Positions 23,860-31,470 of a stretch of DNA of 38,304 nt are shown here, piece after piece. Origin of the DNA: Ruthenibacterium sp. Lineage in GTDB: Bacteria; Bacillota; Clostridia; Oscillospirales; Ruminococcaceae. The stretch is from the NCBI GenBank assembly GCA_020025235.1, contig JAHHSL010000016.1, positions 1 to 38,304 of the forward strand, read 5' to 3'. Under the pieces are notes generated by a model, which did not search any database, was not told the DNA's origin, and saw only the letters and a program-made list of their open reading frames with translations. The translations under genes were made by a program, and so were the position numbers. Each line of letters opens with the position of its first letter. The first letter of the stretch is position 1.

Positions 23860-23889
23860 TTGTCGGATGATGCGGCGGCGTGATATACT
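23860..23889 (+). promoter_or_regulatory. promoter of the PPi-phosphofructokinase gene
   Basis: TTGTCG (23860-23865), an 18-nt spacer and extended -10 TG-A-TATACT (hexamer 23884-23889) lie about 100 bp before the start codon. Confidence 0.55.
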
Positions 23890-23986
23890 GGATAAGGAAT
23901 AAAAACCGGAACGGACATCCTGTGCGGGACGGAAAACAAGCGGTGCGCTTGCCCTTTTGGCAAAGCGCGGGAAAAAGGAGAAAAAC

Positions 23987-25210
23987 ATGGGTAAAAACGC
24001 GATTGTCGGACAGAGCGGCGGGCCGACCGCTGTTATCAATTCAAGCCTTGCGGGCGTATTTCAGACGGCGAAAAGCTGCGGTGCACAGACCGTGTACGGC
24101 ATGCGCTTCGGCGTCAAAGGTCTTTTGGATGAACAGTATGTCGATCTTTCGGAAACGCTGCGCGATCAGCTTGATATCGAAGTGCTCAAACGCACCCCGT
24201 CCTCGTATCTCGGCTCCTGCCGCTATAAGCTGCCCGATCCGGCTAAAGAACCGGAAACATTTGAACGTCTGTTCGCGATCCTGAAAAAGCTGGATATCGG
24301 ATACTTTTTCTATATCGGCGGCAATGACAGCATGGATACGATCGCAAAGCTTTCGGACTATGCGGCGTCGGTCGGCAGTGATATCCGTTTTATCGGTGTC
24401 CCGAAAACGATCGACAACGACCTCACCGGCACGGATCACACCCCCGGCTACGGTTCGGCGGCAAAGTACATCGGCACGGTGATGAAAGAGCTGACGCGCG
24501 ACAGCCTTGTGTACGGCATGCGCAACGTGACAGTCGTGGAAATCATGGGCCGCAACGCGGGCTGGCTTACCGGCGCAGCTGCGCTTGCAAAAGCAGAAGA
24601 CTGCGAAGGTGCGGACATGATCTGCCTGCCGGAAACGATCTTTGATCTGGAACGCTTTATGGCGCGGGTGGAAGAGCTGCAGCGGGAAAAGCCCGCAACC
24701 GTGATCGCCGTTTCCGAAGGTGTGCGTCTTGCGGACGGACGCTATGTGTGCGAGCTTGCGGAAAATCTGGGCAATGAGGATGATTTCGGCCACAGGATCC
24801 TGACGGGCACCGGACGTTTTCTTGCAAACGAGATTTCGCGCCGCCTGGGCATCAAGGCGCGCGGGATCGAACTTTCCACACTGCAGCGCTGCAGCAGCCA
24901 TGTGACAAGCCGCGTGGATATCACCGAAGCATACCGTGCCGGCGGCGCGGCCGTTACGGCGGCGTACGAGGGACGCACCGGACAAATGGTGGGGTTCCAC
25001 CGTCTGTCGGATCATCCGTACCAGTGCACGACCGAGCTTTCGGACATCCATTCGATCGCAAACTATGAAAAGAAAGTCCCGGCAGAATGGATCACGCCGG
25101 ACGGCTTTGGCGTGACGGAGGGCTTTTTGAGCTATGCGCGCCCGCTGATCCAGGCAGAACTGACGCCGATCTATGTGGACGGGCTTCCGCGCCACATCTA
25201 TATCAAATAA
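23987..25210 (+). CDS. pfp: 6-phosphofructokinase, probably PPi-dependent
   Basis: This 407-residue enzyme phosphorylates fructose 6-phosphate in glycolysis. The N-terminal phosphate loop QSGGPTAVIN, the GGNDSMDT segment (111-118), the catalytic PKTIDND motif, substrate segment TPGYGSAAKY and EIMGRNAGW are all present. ATP-dependent enzymes carry GGDGS; an Asp (Asp114) in place of the second Gly here is the recognised signature of pyrophosphate-dependent enzymes, so the reaction is probably reversible with PPi. AAGGAG (23975-23980), 6 nt upstream, selects ATG 23987 over an upstream frame extension. Single gene between its promoter and terminator. Confidence 0.88.
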   Translation: MGKNAIVGQSGGPTAVINSSLAGVFQTAKSCGAQTVYGMRFGVKGLLDEQYVDLSETLRDQLDIEVLKRTPSSYLGSCRYKLPDPAKEPETFERLFAILKKLDIGYFFYIGGNDSMDTIAKLSDYAASVGSDIRFIGVPKTIDNDLTGTDHTPGYGSAAKYIGTVMKELTRDSLVYGMRNVTVVEIMGRNAGWLTGAAALAKAEDCEGADMICLPETIFDLERFMARVEELQREKPATVIAVSEGVRLADGRYVCELAENLGNEDDFGHRILTGTGRFLANEISRRLGIKARGIELSTLQRCSSHVTSRVDITEAYRAGGAAVTAAYEGRTGQMVGFHRLSDHPYQCTTELSDIHSIANYEKKVPAEWITPDGFGVTEGFLSYARPLIQAELTPIYVDGLPRHIYIK

Positions 25211-25223
25211 AGCATGGAATAAG

Positions 25224-25263
25224 AAAACAGCGCCGCAGGCAGTCCGTCCCGCGGCGCTGTTTT
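25224..25263 (+). terminator. intrinsic terminator after the phosphofructokinase
   Basis: A perfect 13-bp stem (25224-25236 with 25251-25263) with a 14-nt loop, ending in T residues. Confidence 0.85.
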
Positions 25264-25305
25264 GTCAAATATCCGGATCGAACCCTTTTTTTTTACACGG
25301 CAGAG

Positions 25306-25314
25306 TGCTATACT
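25306..25314 (+). promoter_or_regulatory. extended -10 promoter of the PII-like/antiporter pair
   Basis: TG-C-TATACT is a strong extended -10 element about 40 bp before the PII-like start codon, preceded by a T-rich tract. Confidence 0.45.
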
Positions 25315-25354
25315 TGATTGTGTATTGATTGAAAAAGAAGGGAGACAGATAAAA

Positions 25355-25687
25355 ATGAAAATGCTGCTTTTTGTGCTCAACCGGGTAGAAAAACTGGAGC
25401 CGGTTCTGAACAAGCTGGAACACGAGGGCCTGCGCGGCGCAACGGTGCTTTCCAGCCGGGGTATGGCGATGACGCTGGATAAATATTTTGAGGGGTCGTT
25501 TCTCGGTTCGCTCCGCGCGATGATGGAGCCTGACCGCGAAGAAAACCGCACCGTATTTATGGTTCTGAAGGATGAAGACGTAGAGCGTGCCGTAAAGGCG
25601 ATCGAATCGGTTGCCGGCAGCTTTGATGCGCCCAACAGCGGCATCGTGTTTACGATCCCGGTGGATTTTGTGAAAGGCATCCAGTAA
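25355..25687 (+). CDS. PII-like signalling protein
   Basis: This 110-residue protein has the ferredoxin-like fold signature of the PII superfamily: MKMLLFVLNRVEKLEPVLNKLEHEGLRGATVLSSRG, then a mid-region (EENRTVFMVLKDEDVERAVKAIESVAG) and a terminal beta strand SGIVFTIPVDFVKGI. It is shorter than canonical GlnB/GlnK and lacks their conserved T-loop with the uridylylated tyrosine, so it is a PII-like member of unknown ligand. AGGGAG upstream supports ATG 25355. The next gene, 36 bp downstream, is a cation antiporter; a regulatory pair is plausible, as other PII-like proteins bind and control neighbouring transporters. Confidence 0.75.
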   Translation: MKMLLFVLNRVEKLEPVLNKLEHEGLRGATVLSSRGMAMTLDKYFEGSFLGSLRAMMEPDREENRTVFMVLKDEDVERAVKAIESVAGSFDAPNSGIVFTIPVDFVKGIQ

Positions 25688-25723
25688 GGAACGGTTCCTT
25701 CGGATGGTATGGGGTAATGAAGA

Positions 25724-26902
25724 ATGGAACTGGATGTATTGATGAGCTTTGCCGTTCTGCTGTTCAGCGGGCTTTTGTTTGCAAAGATCATTCGCTATTT
25801 TAAACTGCCGGATGTAACGGGATATCTGATCGGAGGCCTGATCATCGGCCCGTCGGTGCTGGGGCTGCTTTCCGCGGATGCGGTGACACAGCTTTCGCTT
25901 GTATCGGATGTGGCGCTTGGATTTATTGCGTTTTCGATCGGCAGCGAATTTAAGCTGGAATATTTCAAGCGTGTCGGCATGACGCCGATCGTCATTGCGA
26001 TTTTTGAAAGCTTTGTGGCGGTTATTTTCGTCACGCTCGGTCTGCTTTGTGCAGGGCAGACCCTGCCGTTTTCGCTTGTGCTCGGCGCAATTGCCGCAGC
26101 AACGGCTCCGGCGGCAACGATCATGGTCATCAAACAGTACCGCGCACGCGGGCCGGTGACCGAAACGCTGTTGAGCGTGGTTGCCATAGACGACGCCACC
26201 GCGCTGATCGCGTTCGGCATTTCGGTGGCGGTTGCGCAGACGCTGACAAGTACGGCAGAGGTATCGCTGCTGACGAGCATCCTCAAGCCGATTTTGGAAA
26301 TCGTGGTCGCGCTTGCGGCGGGCGGCGCGCTCGGCGCTGTGCTTACGCTGCTGCTGCGGCTGTTCCGCACACGCGCAAACCGCATGGTGCTTGCCATTGC
26401 CATGGTGCTGTTCACCGCGGCGGCGGCAAACCGGCTGCATGTTTCGGCTCTGCTGATGACGATGGCAATGGGTGCGGTTTTTGCAAACCTGTGCAAAAAT
26501 TCCAGCGAGATCATGTCGCTGTGCGATGATATCACACCGCCGATCTTTATGATGTTTTTCGTCCTTTCCGGCGCAGGGCTGAATCTCTCGATCCTGCCCT
26601 CGATCGGCCTTGTGGGCGTGGTATATGTGATCGTGCGCGTCATCGGCAAGATGTGCGGCGCATGGTTCGGCGCTTATATCATGAAGGCGGAGAGCAATGT
26701 GCGCCGCTGGCTTGGCCCGGCGCTGATCCCGCAGGCGGGCGTTGCGATCGGGCTTACGGTCGTGGCACAGCAGGTCGTCCCGCAGTATGCGGAGGTCATT
26801 CGCGCCGTGGTGCTTTGCGGCACGCTGATTTATGAGCTTGTCGGCCCGGGCATTGCAAAATGGACGCTGCAGAAGGCGGGAGAAATCGAACAGGGGATCT
26901 GA
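25724..26902 (+). CDS. cation:proton antiporter (CPA2/KefB-like)
   Basis: This 392-residue membrane protein has about 12 hydrophobic segments typical of the CPA2 monovalent cation/proton antiporters. The ion-binding region is visible as ATAPAATIMVIKQYRARG followed by VVAIDDATALIAFGI with the paired aspartates. Other landmarks are RYFKLPDVTGYLIGG near the N-terminus and GPALIPQAGVAIGL toward the C-terminus. There is no C-terminal RCK/TrkA nucleotide-binding domain, so regulation may come from the separate PII-like protein encoded 36 bp upstream. It should exchange Na+ or K+ for H+; which ion is not deducible. Confidence 0.88.
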   Translation: MELDVLMSFAVLLFSGLLFAKIIRYFKLPDVTGYLIGGLIIGPSVLGLLSADAVTQLSLVSDVALGFIAFSIGSEFKLEYFKRVGMTPIVIAIFESFVAVIFVTLGLLCAGQTLPFSLVLGAIAAATAPAATIMVIKQYRARGPVTETLLSVVAIDDATALIAFGISVAVAQTLTSTAEVSLLTSILKPILEIVVALAAGGALGAVLTLLLRLFRTRANRMVLAIAMVLFTAAAANRLHVSALLMTMAMGAVFANLCKNSSEIMSLCDDITPPIFMMFFVLSGAGLNLSILPSIGLVGVVYVIVRVIGKMCGAWFGAYIMKAESNVRRWLGPALIPQAGVAIGLTVVAQQVVPQYAEVIRAVVLCGTLIYELVGPGIAKWTLQKAGEIEQGI

Positions 26903-26925
26903 CTGCAGCACAGCTGAAAAAAGAG

Positions 26926-26964
26926 AACGGACGGCTTTCCGAAGCGGAGAGCCGTCCGTTTTTT
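26926..26964 (+). terminator. intrinsic terminator after the antiporter
   Basis: An 11-bp stem (26926-26936 with 26950-26960) with further pairing in the loop, followed by T residues. Confidence 0.85.
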
Positions 26965-27011
26965 ATCGTATTTCAAAACCGCGGGGTTTGTGCCGGTTTT
27001 GTACTACGGAC

Positions 27012-27049
27012 AAAAAAGAAAGCAGCCGCTGTCCGAAGACAACGGCTGC
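27012..27049 (-). terminator. intrinsic terminator of prs
   Basis: On the minus strand a 12-bp stem with one mismatch (27022-27033 with 27038-27049) closes with a four-base loop and is followed by a pyrimidine run with six T residues, just downstream of the prs stop. Confidence 0.8.
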
Positions 27050-27064
27050 GAAAAAACGGGAAAA

Positions 27065-28222
27065 TTATTTGTTTTTCTGGGTGCGGTCCAGCAGAGCGCG
27101 GATCTTTTCATGCGGATCGATGATCGCGCCGACGGAAAGATCGTGGTTCAGTGCCGCAATGAAGTAGGCGATATACTTGGAAACGTCTACCTCGTGGAAC
27201 CATTCGCGTTCCAGCAGCTCCGGAGTGCGGTAAGTGAGGTTGGAACCGAACACGCCGCTGATCATGCCTTCCTTATATGCCTTGTCGAAGGATTCCAGAC
27301 CATTGGTGAAGATTGCGTAGGTTGCGTTTGCAAAGATGCGCTTTGCACCCTGCTTTTTCAGCGCATAGGCGATATCCAGCATGCTTTCGCCGGAGGAGAT
27401 GATGTCGTCCGAAACGAACACGTCCTTGCCTTCCACGCTTTCACCCAGATATTCATGGGCAACAATGGGGTTGCGGCCGTCCTTCACCTGCGAATAATCG
27501 CGGCGCTTGTAGAACATGCCGAGGTTTACGCCAAGAACGGAAGCGTAGTACATGTTGCGGTTCATGGCGCCTTCATCCGGGCTGATGACCATGAAGTGAT
27601 CGCGGTCCAGGTTCAGATCCGGCAGATCGCGCAGCATGGCTTTGAGCACCTGATAGGTGGGCATCACGTTATCCAGACCCATAAGGGGAACAGCGTTCTG
27701 CATGCGGGGGTCATGTGCGTCGAAAGTTACGATATTGGAAATGCCCATTGCCTGCAGTTCCTGCAGAGCCACAGCGCAGTCAAGGCTTTCGCGGTAGGAA
27801 CGGCGGTGCTGACGGCTGCCGTACAAAAGCGGCATGATGACGCTCATGCGTTTTGCCTTGCCGCTGGTGGCCTGGATCAGGCGCTTCAGGTTCTGGTAAT
27901 GGTCATCCGGAGACATGCAGTTTTCATGTCCAAAGATTTTGTACTTTTCATTGTAGTTGCCTACGTCAACGATGAAGAAAAGATCATCGCCGCGCACGGT
28001 GGAACGGATCAGACCCTTGCCGTCGCCGGACGAAAAGCGGGGGCATTCACTGTCAATGATGAAAGTGTCCTGCTCAATACCGGCTTCGTGAGCCCAGCGC
28101 AGCAGATGCTGATCGATTTTTGCGGCAAGTTCCTCTGCACCGGGGCAGACGATCAGACCAAGATCTGCAAGGCGTTCGGCAGCGTTGAAAAATTCTTTTG
28201 CACTTGTTTTGGCTTTCACCAT
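27065..28222 (-). CDS. prs: ribose-phosphate pyrophosphokinase
   Basis: This 385-residue enzyme should make PRPP from ribose 5-phosphate and ATP for nucleotide, His and Trp synthesis. Family segments are VIMPLLYGSRQHRR (the conserved R-Q-D/H region), ITFDAHDPRMQNA-like IVTFDAHDP, the flexible loop region and the PRPP-binding motif VSDDIISSGESM near residue 270. It is longer than the usual 310-320 residues, with an N-terminal extension of about 60 and the PRPP loop SSGES instead of the classical DTGGT, which marks a divergent Clostridia subfamily. ATG 28222 is preferred: GAGGAG lies 11 nt upstream, whereas a GTG at 28234 abuts it. Confidence 0.87.
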   Translation of the reverse strand: MVKAKTSAKEFFNAAERLADLGLIVCPGAEELAAKIDQHLLRWAHEAGIEQDTFIIDSECPRFSSGDGKGLIRSTVRGDDLFFIVDVGNYNEKYKIFGHENCMSPDDHYQNLKRLIQATSGKAKRMSVIMPLLYGSRQHRRSYRESLDCAVALQELQAMGISNIVTFDAHDPRMQNAVPLMGLDNVMPTYQVLKAMLRDLPDLNLDRDHFMVISPDEGAMNRNMYYASVLGVNLGMFYKRRDYSQVKDGRNPIVAHEYLGESVEGKDVFVSDDIISSGESMLDIAYALKKQGAKRIFANATYAIFTNGLESFDKAYKEGMISGVFGSNLTYRTPELLEREWFHEVDVSKYIAYFIAALNHDLSVGAIIDPHEKIRALLDRTQKNK

Positions 28223-28273
28223 GAAAACGCACACTCCTCAATATATTGTTCAAACCTGTACTGCAATTATTGT

Positions 28274-28316
28274 TCCGGTGCGAAAAACACCGGACACGCT
28301 CTACTACATTGTAACA
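28274..28316 (-). promoter_or_regulatory. extended -10 promoter and leader hairpin of prs
   Basis: On the minus strand TG-T-TACAAT (28308-28316) forms an extended -10. A 7-bp hairpin (28274-28280 with 28288-28294) follows in the roughly 80-nt leader; it has no U-tract. Confidence 0.45.
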
Positions 28317-28413
28317 TAAAGTTCGACAAAATAGACATACTTTTTGCCTTTTTTATTTTTTTGTCGAATTGATCGGATTGTGCGTAAAAACAGGATGTTT
28401 TTTGTCAAAAGAA

Positions 28414-31272
28414 TCACAAGCAATCGGGCGAACAGGCGCAGCATCCGCAGCCGGAAGCCTTTTCACCGCCTTCCTGTACGGCGGGAGCCGTCGGCTCCGG
28501 GCAGGTTGCCGTCAGCGTCACACCGCGCACCATGTCGATCGTGCGGCACGGATACTGCACGGTGTAAAGGTCGCCGCCCGCTTCACTGCCGCTGCTGCGC
28601 GCGGAGGATACGCTGTTGTAAAGAGCGGTAATGGCTGCCCATGTAACGGGGTCGGTTTCGCCGGTCATCGGAAGCTCTAGCGCCTGCTGCAAAACAAAGA
28701 CGTTCGATTCGGTCGTTACCGTGTAAACGCCGGATACATCCTCCGGCACAACATTGCAGTAATAGGCGCTCAGTGTGTTGAGCATGACCTGCAGCTGCTC
28801 CACGGCGATTCCGGTGCTGCCGGGGTACAGTGTTTCGTAGGGCGCAGTCACCCTGCCGGCGTCGGTGGAATCCGGGTACAGGATGCGGTAGACGGCGTAA
28901 TACTGGTTGTACAGGACGGCCCATGTCTCGGCATCGACGATTCCGGTGGCGGGAATGCCGCGGGTGCGCTGAAATTCCAGAATGGCGGCGCGGTCCTCAA
29001 GATCGAAGGTCTCGGTGATCGGCACGGGGCGCAAAAGCGGATCGAATGCGGCGATCATATCGTAGTAATACAGTGCGGTGCGCACATAGATGTTGGTGGA
29101 GCCGACCTTGACGGGGAAATCCGGATACCCCACATTGATGAAGCGTGTTTCCAGATGTTCCGGCAGAAGCGTTTTCTGATATTCGGAATAAATGCCGTCC
29201 CAGGTGTCTTCGTCCACGCGCCCGGTTTCGGGCAGGGAAAATTCGCGCTGGAACAGCTGCACGGACGCTTCGGTGCCGGCGCCGTACAGGCCGGAACGGG
29301 TGGAAGGTGAGATCGAACCGTATTTGCGCGAAATGACGTTCAGATACGTCTGCACCCCGAGGACCGAGCGCCCGGAGCTGCCGACGGACAGGATGCGGTC
29401 CGGATAGGCGGGGATCTCTTCATCGACAAGGATGCGCGCGTTCTGCTGGCTGTATACGGAGTAAAGCTCCGTCCAAGTGATCAGGCCGACAGCACCGTCG
29501 GCGGCAAGCCCAAAGGTGCGCTGGAATGCGCGGACAGCCGCAGTGGTGTTGGGACCGTAGATGCCATCTGCCCGGATGCGGGGGATGTCGGAATAGGAAT
29601 AGTGCAGCGAAAGCAGATAAAACTGCATCTGCTGTACGCGCAGCCCGCGCGAGCCTTCGCGCAGCACAATGCCGGGATAGGCGCCGAAATAGCTGTTGGG
29701 GTTGTTGTCGTCATAGGCGATCTCAAACTGCTTTTCCAAGGTGCCCCAGGTTGCGGGGCCGACGATGCCGTCCACGGAAAGCCCGAAGGTGCGCTGGAAT
29801 GCGCGGACAGCCGAGGTGGTGTCCGGCCCGAAGATGCCGTCGGGGACGATGACGGGAATGGAAGGATAGAACGTGCGCGCAAGGTAGGAAAGATAATACT
29901 GCACGGCGGCTACCTCCGATCCGACGGCGCCCTGACGCAGCGTGCCGGTGCCGCTTCCGCTGGAATTGCCGCTGTTGTCGGGGTACGGTTCGGATTCGCT
30001 GACAAGCTCTGCCATTTTCTTGACCGCCACATAGATGTAGCTGATCTTGTACCACGTCTTTTTGCCGACGACGCCGTCCGCTGTCAGGTTGAACTGCCGC
30101 TGGAAGATTTTCACCGCGTCTGCCGTGCCGGGGCCGTAGACGCCGTCCAGCGCAAGCTGCGGGATATTGGGATAGTTTTTGCCGATGCGGTTGAGCTGGC
30201 GCTGCATGATGCGCACGGAATTTCCGGTGCTGCCGATGCGCAGCGGAGTGCCGGGATACGAAGAAGGGATCGAGCGGATGTCCGTGGTTGTGGCAAGCTC
30301 AAAATTGCTGCCGTAATAATGGCGCAGGATCTGGATCGGCGTAAGCCCCTGATTGGCAAGCGTGACGGTGCCCCACTGGCTCATGCCGCTGCAGGTGACG
30401 GAGGTGCCGTTGCAGTATTCGGCATAATACGGGGCAAAGTCGCCCATGCGCCGCAGATAGGTGTTGAAAATTTCATCCACGATGCGGCTGATGTTCGTAA
30501 AGATATTGCGTCCGGAAACATAATACTGGTCGTACTGTGTGGAGTTCGTGATGTTGAAGCTGTAACCCTTGCTGGGATACCATTCAGTAAAAACACGGTT
30601 GAGCGCAAGCGAGATCTGCGCATAGATGTTGGCACGCAGCGCGTTTTCGGGCCATGTGGGGTAAATTTCGCTGGAGCATACGTTCTTGATGTAGTACGGA
30701 AAGCTGACGGTTTCGTTTGCGTTGTAGCTTTGCGGCTTGCCCAGATGCACGGTGATGTATTCGGGGATGAACACCTTATCCAGCACAAGCGGCTGCGAAC
30801 TGCACACGCCGCGCGGTTGCGGGCCGGAGGCAGAAGCAGCGGTCAGCGCAGGCTGCGGGATCGTGTAATGCACCAGCTGCTGATCGGCAGCGCCGGAAAC
30901 GCTGCGCGTGTCGGACGTGAACGCATCCGGGGAAAGATCGCCGGCGGAAAAAACCGGGATCATGCTGATCGGCAGATACGATTCAACGCCGGAATACACC
31001 TGCACGCCTTCGATCAGCACCGGCGCATATTCCGCGGCGGTTGCCTCCACATCATAGGCGGCATACGGGATCTCGGTGCTTTCCGGATCGAGCGAAATGG
31101 AGCGGTCCGGAGCGTCCAGCGTCACGACCGGCGCAAGGCCGTCGGAATCGGTTTCGATTTTCAGCTCAAATATACGTTTGCCGTTTTCGGTCTGCGAGAT
31201 GACAATGCTGCCGGGTACGGGAAACGCGCCTTCCGCCGACAAAAGCTTGATAAAAAGTGTGCCCTGTTCCAT
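28414..31272 (-). CDS. SpoIID-like domain protein with six peptidoglycan-binding repeats
   Basis: This 952-residue protein begins with a beta-rich domain (1 to about 110). Residues about 170-350 resemble SpoIID/LytB, a peptidoglycan lytic transglycosylase of sporulation: IPEYITVHLG, YIKNVCSSEIYPTWPENALRANIYAQ (the Glu matches the catalytic position), NITNSTQYDQYYV and the terminal GMSQWGTVTLANQG...ILRHYYG. Then follow about six PG_binding_1-type repeats (GSTGNSVRIMQRQL, GAVGSEVAAVQYYL, GSRGLRVQQMQFYL, GSSGRSVLGVQTYL, and two weaker ones). The C-terminus is a short Cys-rich tail (CGCCACSPDC). No signal peptide or membrane anchor is visible, which is unusual for a cell-wall enzyme and would fit a mother-cell/spore-surface role. 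AAAGGAG precedes the ATG. A sigma-K-like promoter is upstream. Confidence 0.8.
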   Translation of the reverse strand: MEQGTLFIKLLSAEGAFPVPGSIVISQTENGKRIFELKIETDSDGLAPVVTLDAPDRSISLDPESTEIPYAAYDVEATAAEYAPVLIEGVQVYSGVESYLPISMIPVFSAGDLSPDAFTSDTRSVSGAADQQLVHYTIPQPALTAASASGPQPRGVCSSQPLVLDKVFIPEYITVHLGKPQSYNANETVSFPYYIKNVCSSEIYPTWPENALRANIYAQISLALNRVFTEWYPSKGYSFNITNSTQYDQYYVSGRNIFTNISRIVDEIFNTYLRRMGDFAPYYAEYCNGTSVTCSGMSQWGTVTLANQGLTPIQILRHYYGSNFELATTTDIRSIPSSYPGTPLRIGSTGNSVRIMQRQLNRIGKNYPNIPQLALDGVYGPGTADAVKIFQRQFNLTADGVVGKKTWYKISYIYVAVKKMAELVSESEPYPDNSGNSSGSGTGTLRQGAVGSEVAAVQYYLSYLARTFYPSIPVIVPDGIFGPDTTSAVRAFQRTFGLSVDGIVGPATWGTLEKQFEIAYDDNNPNSYFGAYPGIVLREGSRGLRVQQMQFYLLSLHYSYSDIPRIRADGIYGPNTTAAVRAFQRTFGLAADGAVGLITWTELYSVYSQQNARILVDEEIPAYPDRILSVGSSGRSVLGVQTYLNVISRKYGSISPSTRSGLYGAGTEASVQLFQREFSLPETGRVDEDTWDGIYSEYQKTLLPEHLETRFINVGYPDFPVKVGSTNIYVRTALYYYDMIAAFDPLLRPVPITETFDLEDRAAILEFQRTRGIPATGIVDAETWAVLYNQYYAVYRILYPDSTDAGRVTAPYETLYPGSTGIAVEQLQVMLNTLSAYYCNVVPEDVSGVYTVTTESNVFVLQQALELPMTGETDPVTWAAITALYNSVSSARSSGSEAGGDLYTVQYPCRTIDMVRGVTLTATCPEPTAPAVQEGGEKASGCGCCACSPDCL

Positions 31273-31357
31273 GAAACATCTCTCCTTTCAGCGCAGGAAA
31301 TACAAAGCGTCTGTCTGCGCTGCATATTCAGGCGGGGAAGGATTCCACCGCTTTCCA

Positions 31358-31385
31358 TATCGTATGGAAAAGAGCGCGTCAGCGT
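31358..31385 (-). promoter_or_regulatory. candidate sigma-K/sigma-E promoter of the SpoIID-like gene
   Basis: On the minus strand AC (31384-31385), 17 nt and CATACGATA (31358-31366) match the sigma-K consensus AC-N16/17-CATANNNTA, about 80 bp before the start codon. The -10 also lies in a perfect 8-bp-arm palindrome (31352-31370), so an operator is an alternative reading. Confidence 0.45.
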
Positions 31386-31470
31386 GAAAGACGGCGCATA
31401 CCCGGCGCGGCACATTCATACGATTTATTGAAATCACGGCCGTTTTGCCGAAAAAAAGGGAGAGAAGCAA

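Noticed and set aside
23222..23902. Long plus-strand frames opposite the repeat protein (for example GASGNSGSG repeats at 23361-23762)
   Set aside because: They lack ribosome binding sites, and the minus-strand gene has GAGGTG, an ATG and a downstream terminator. Long opposite frames are expected over a low-complexity repeat.
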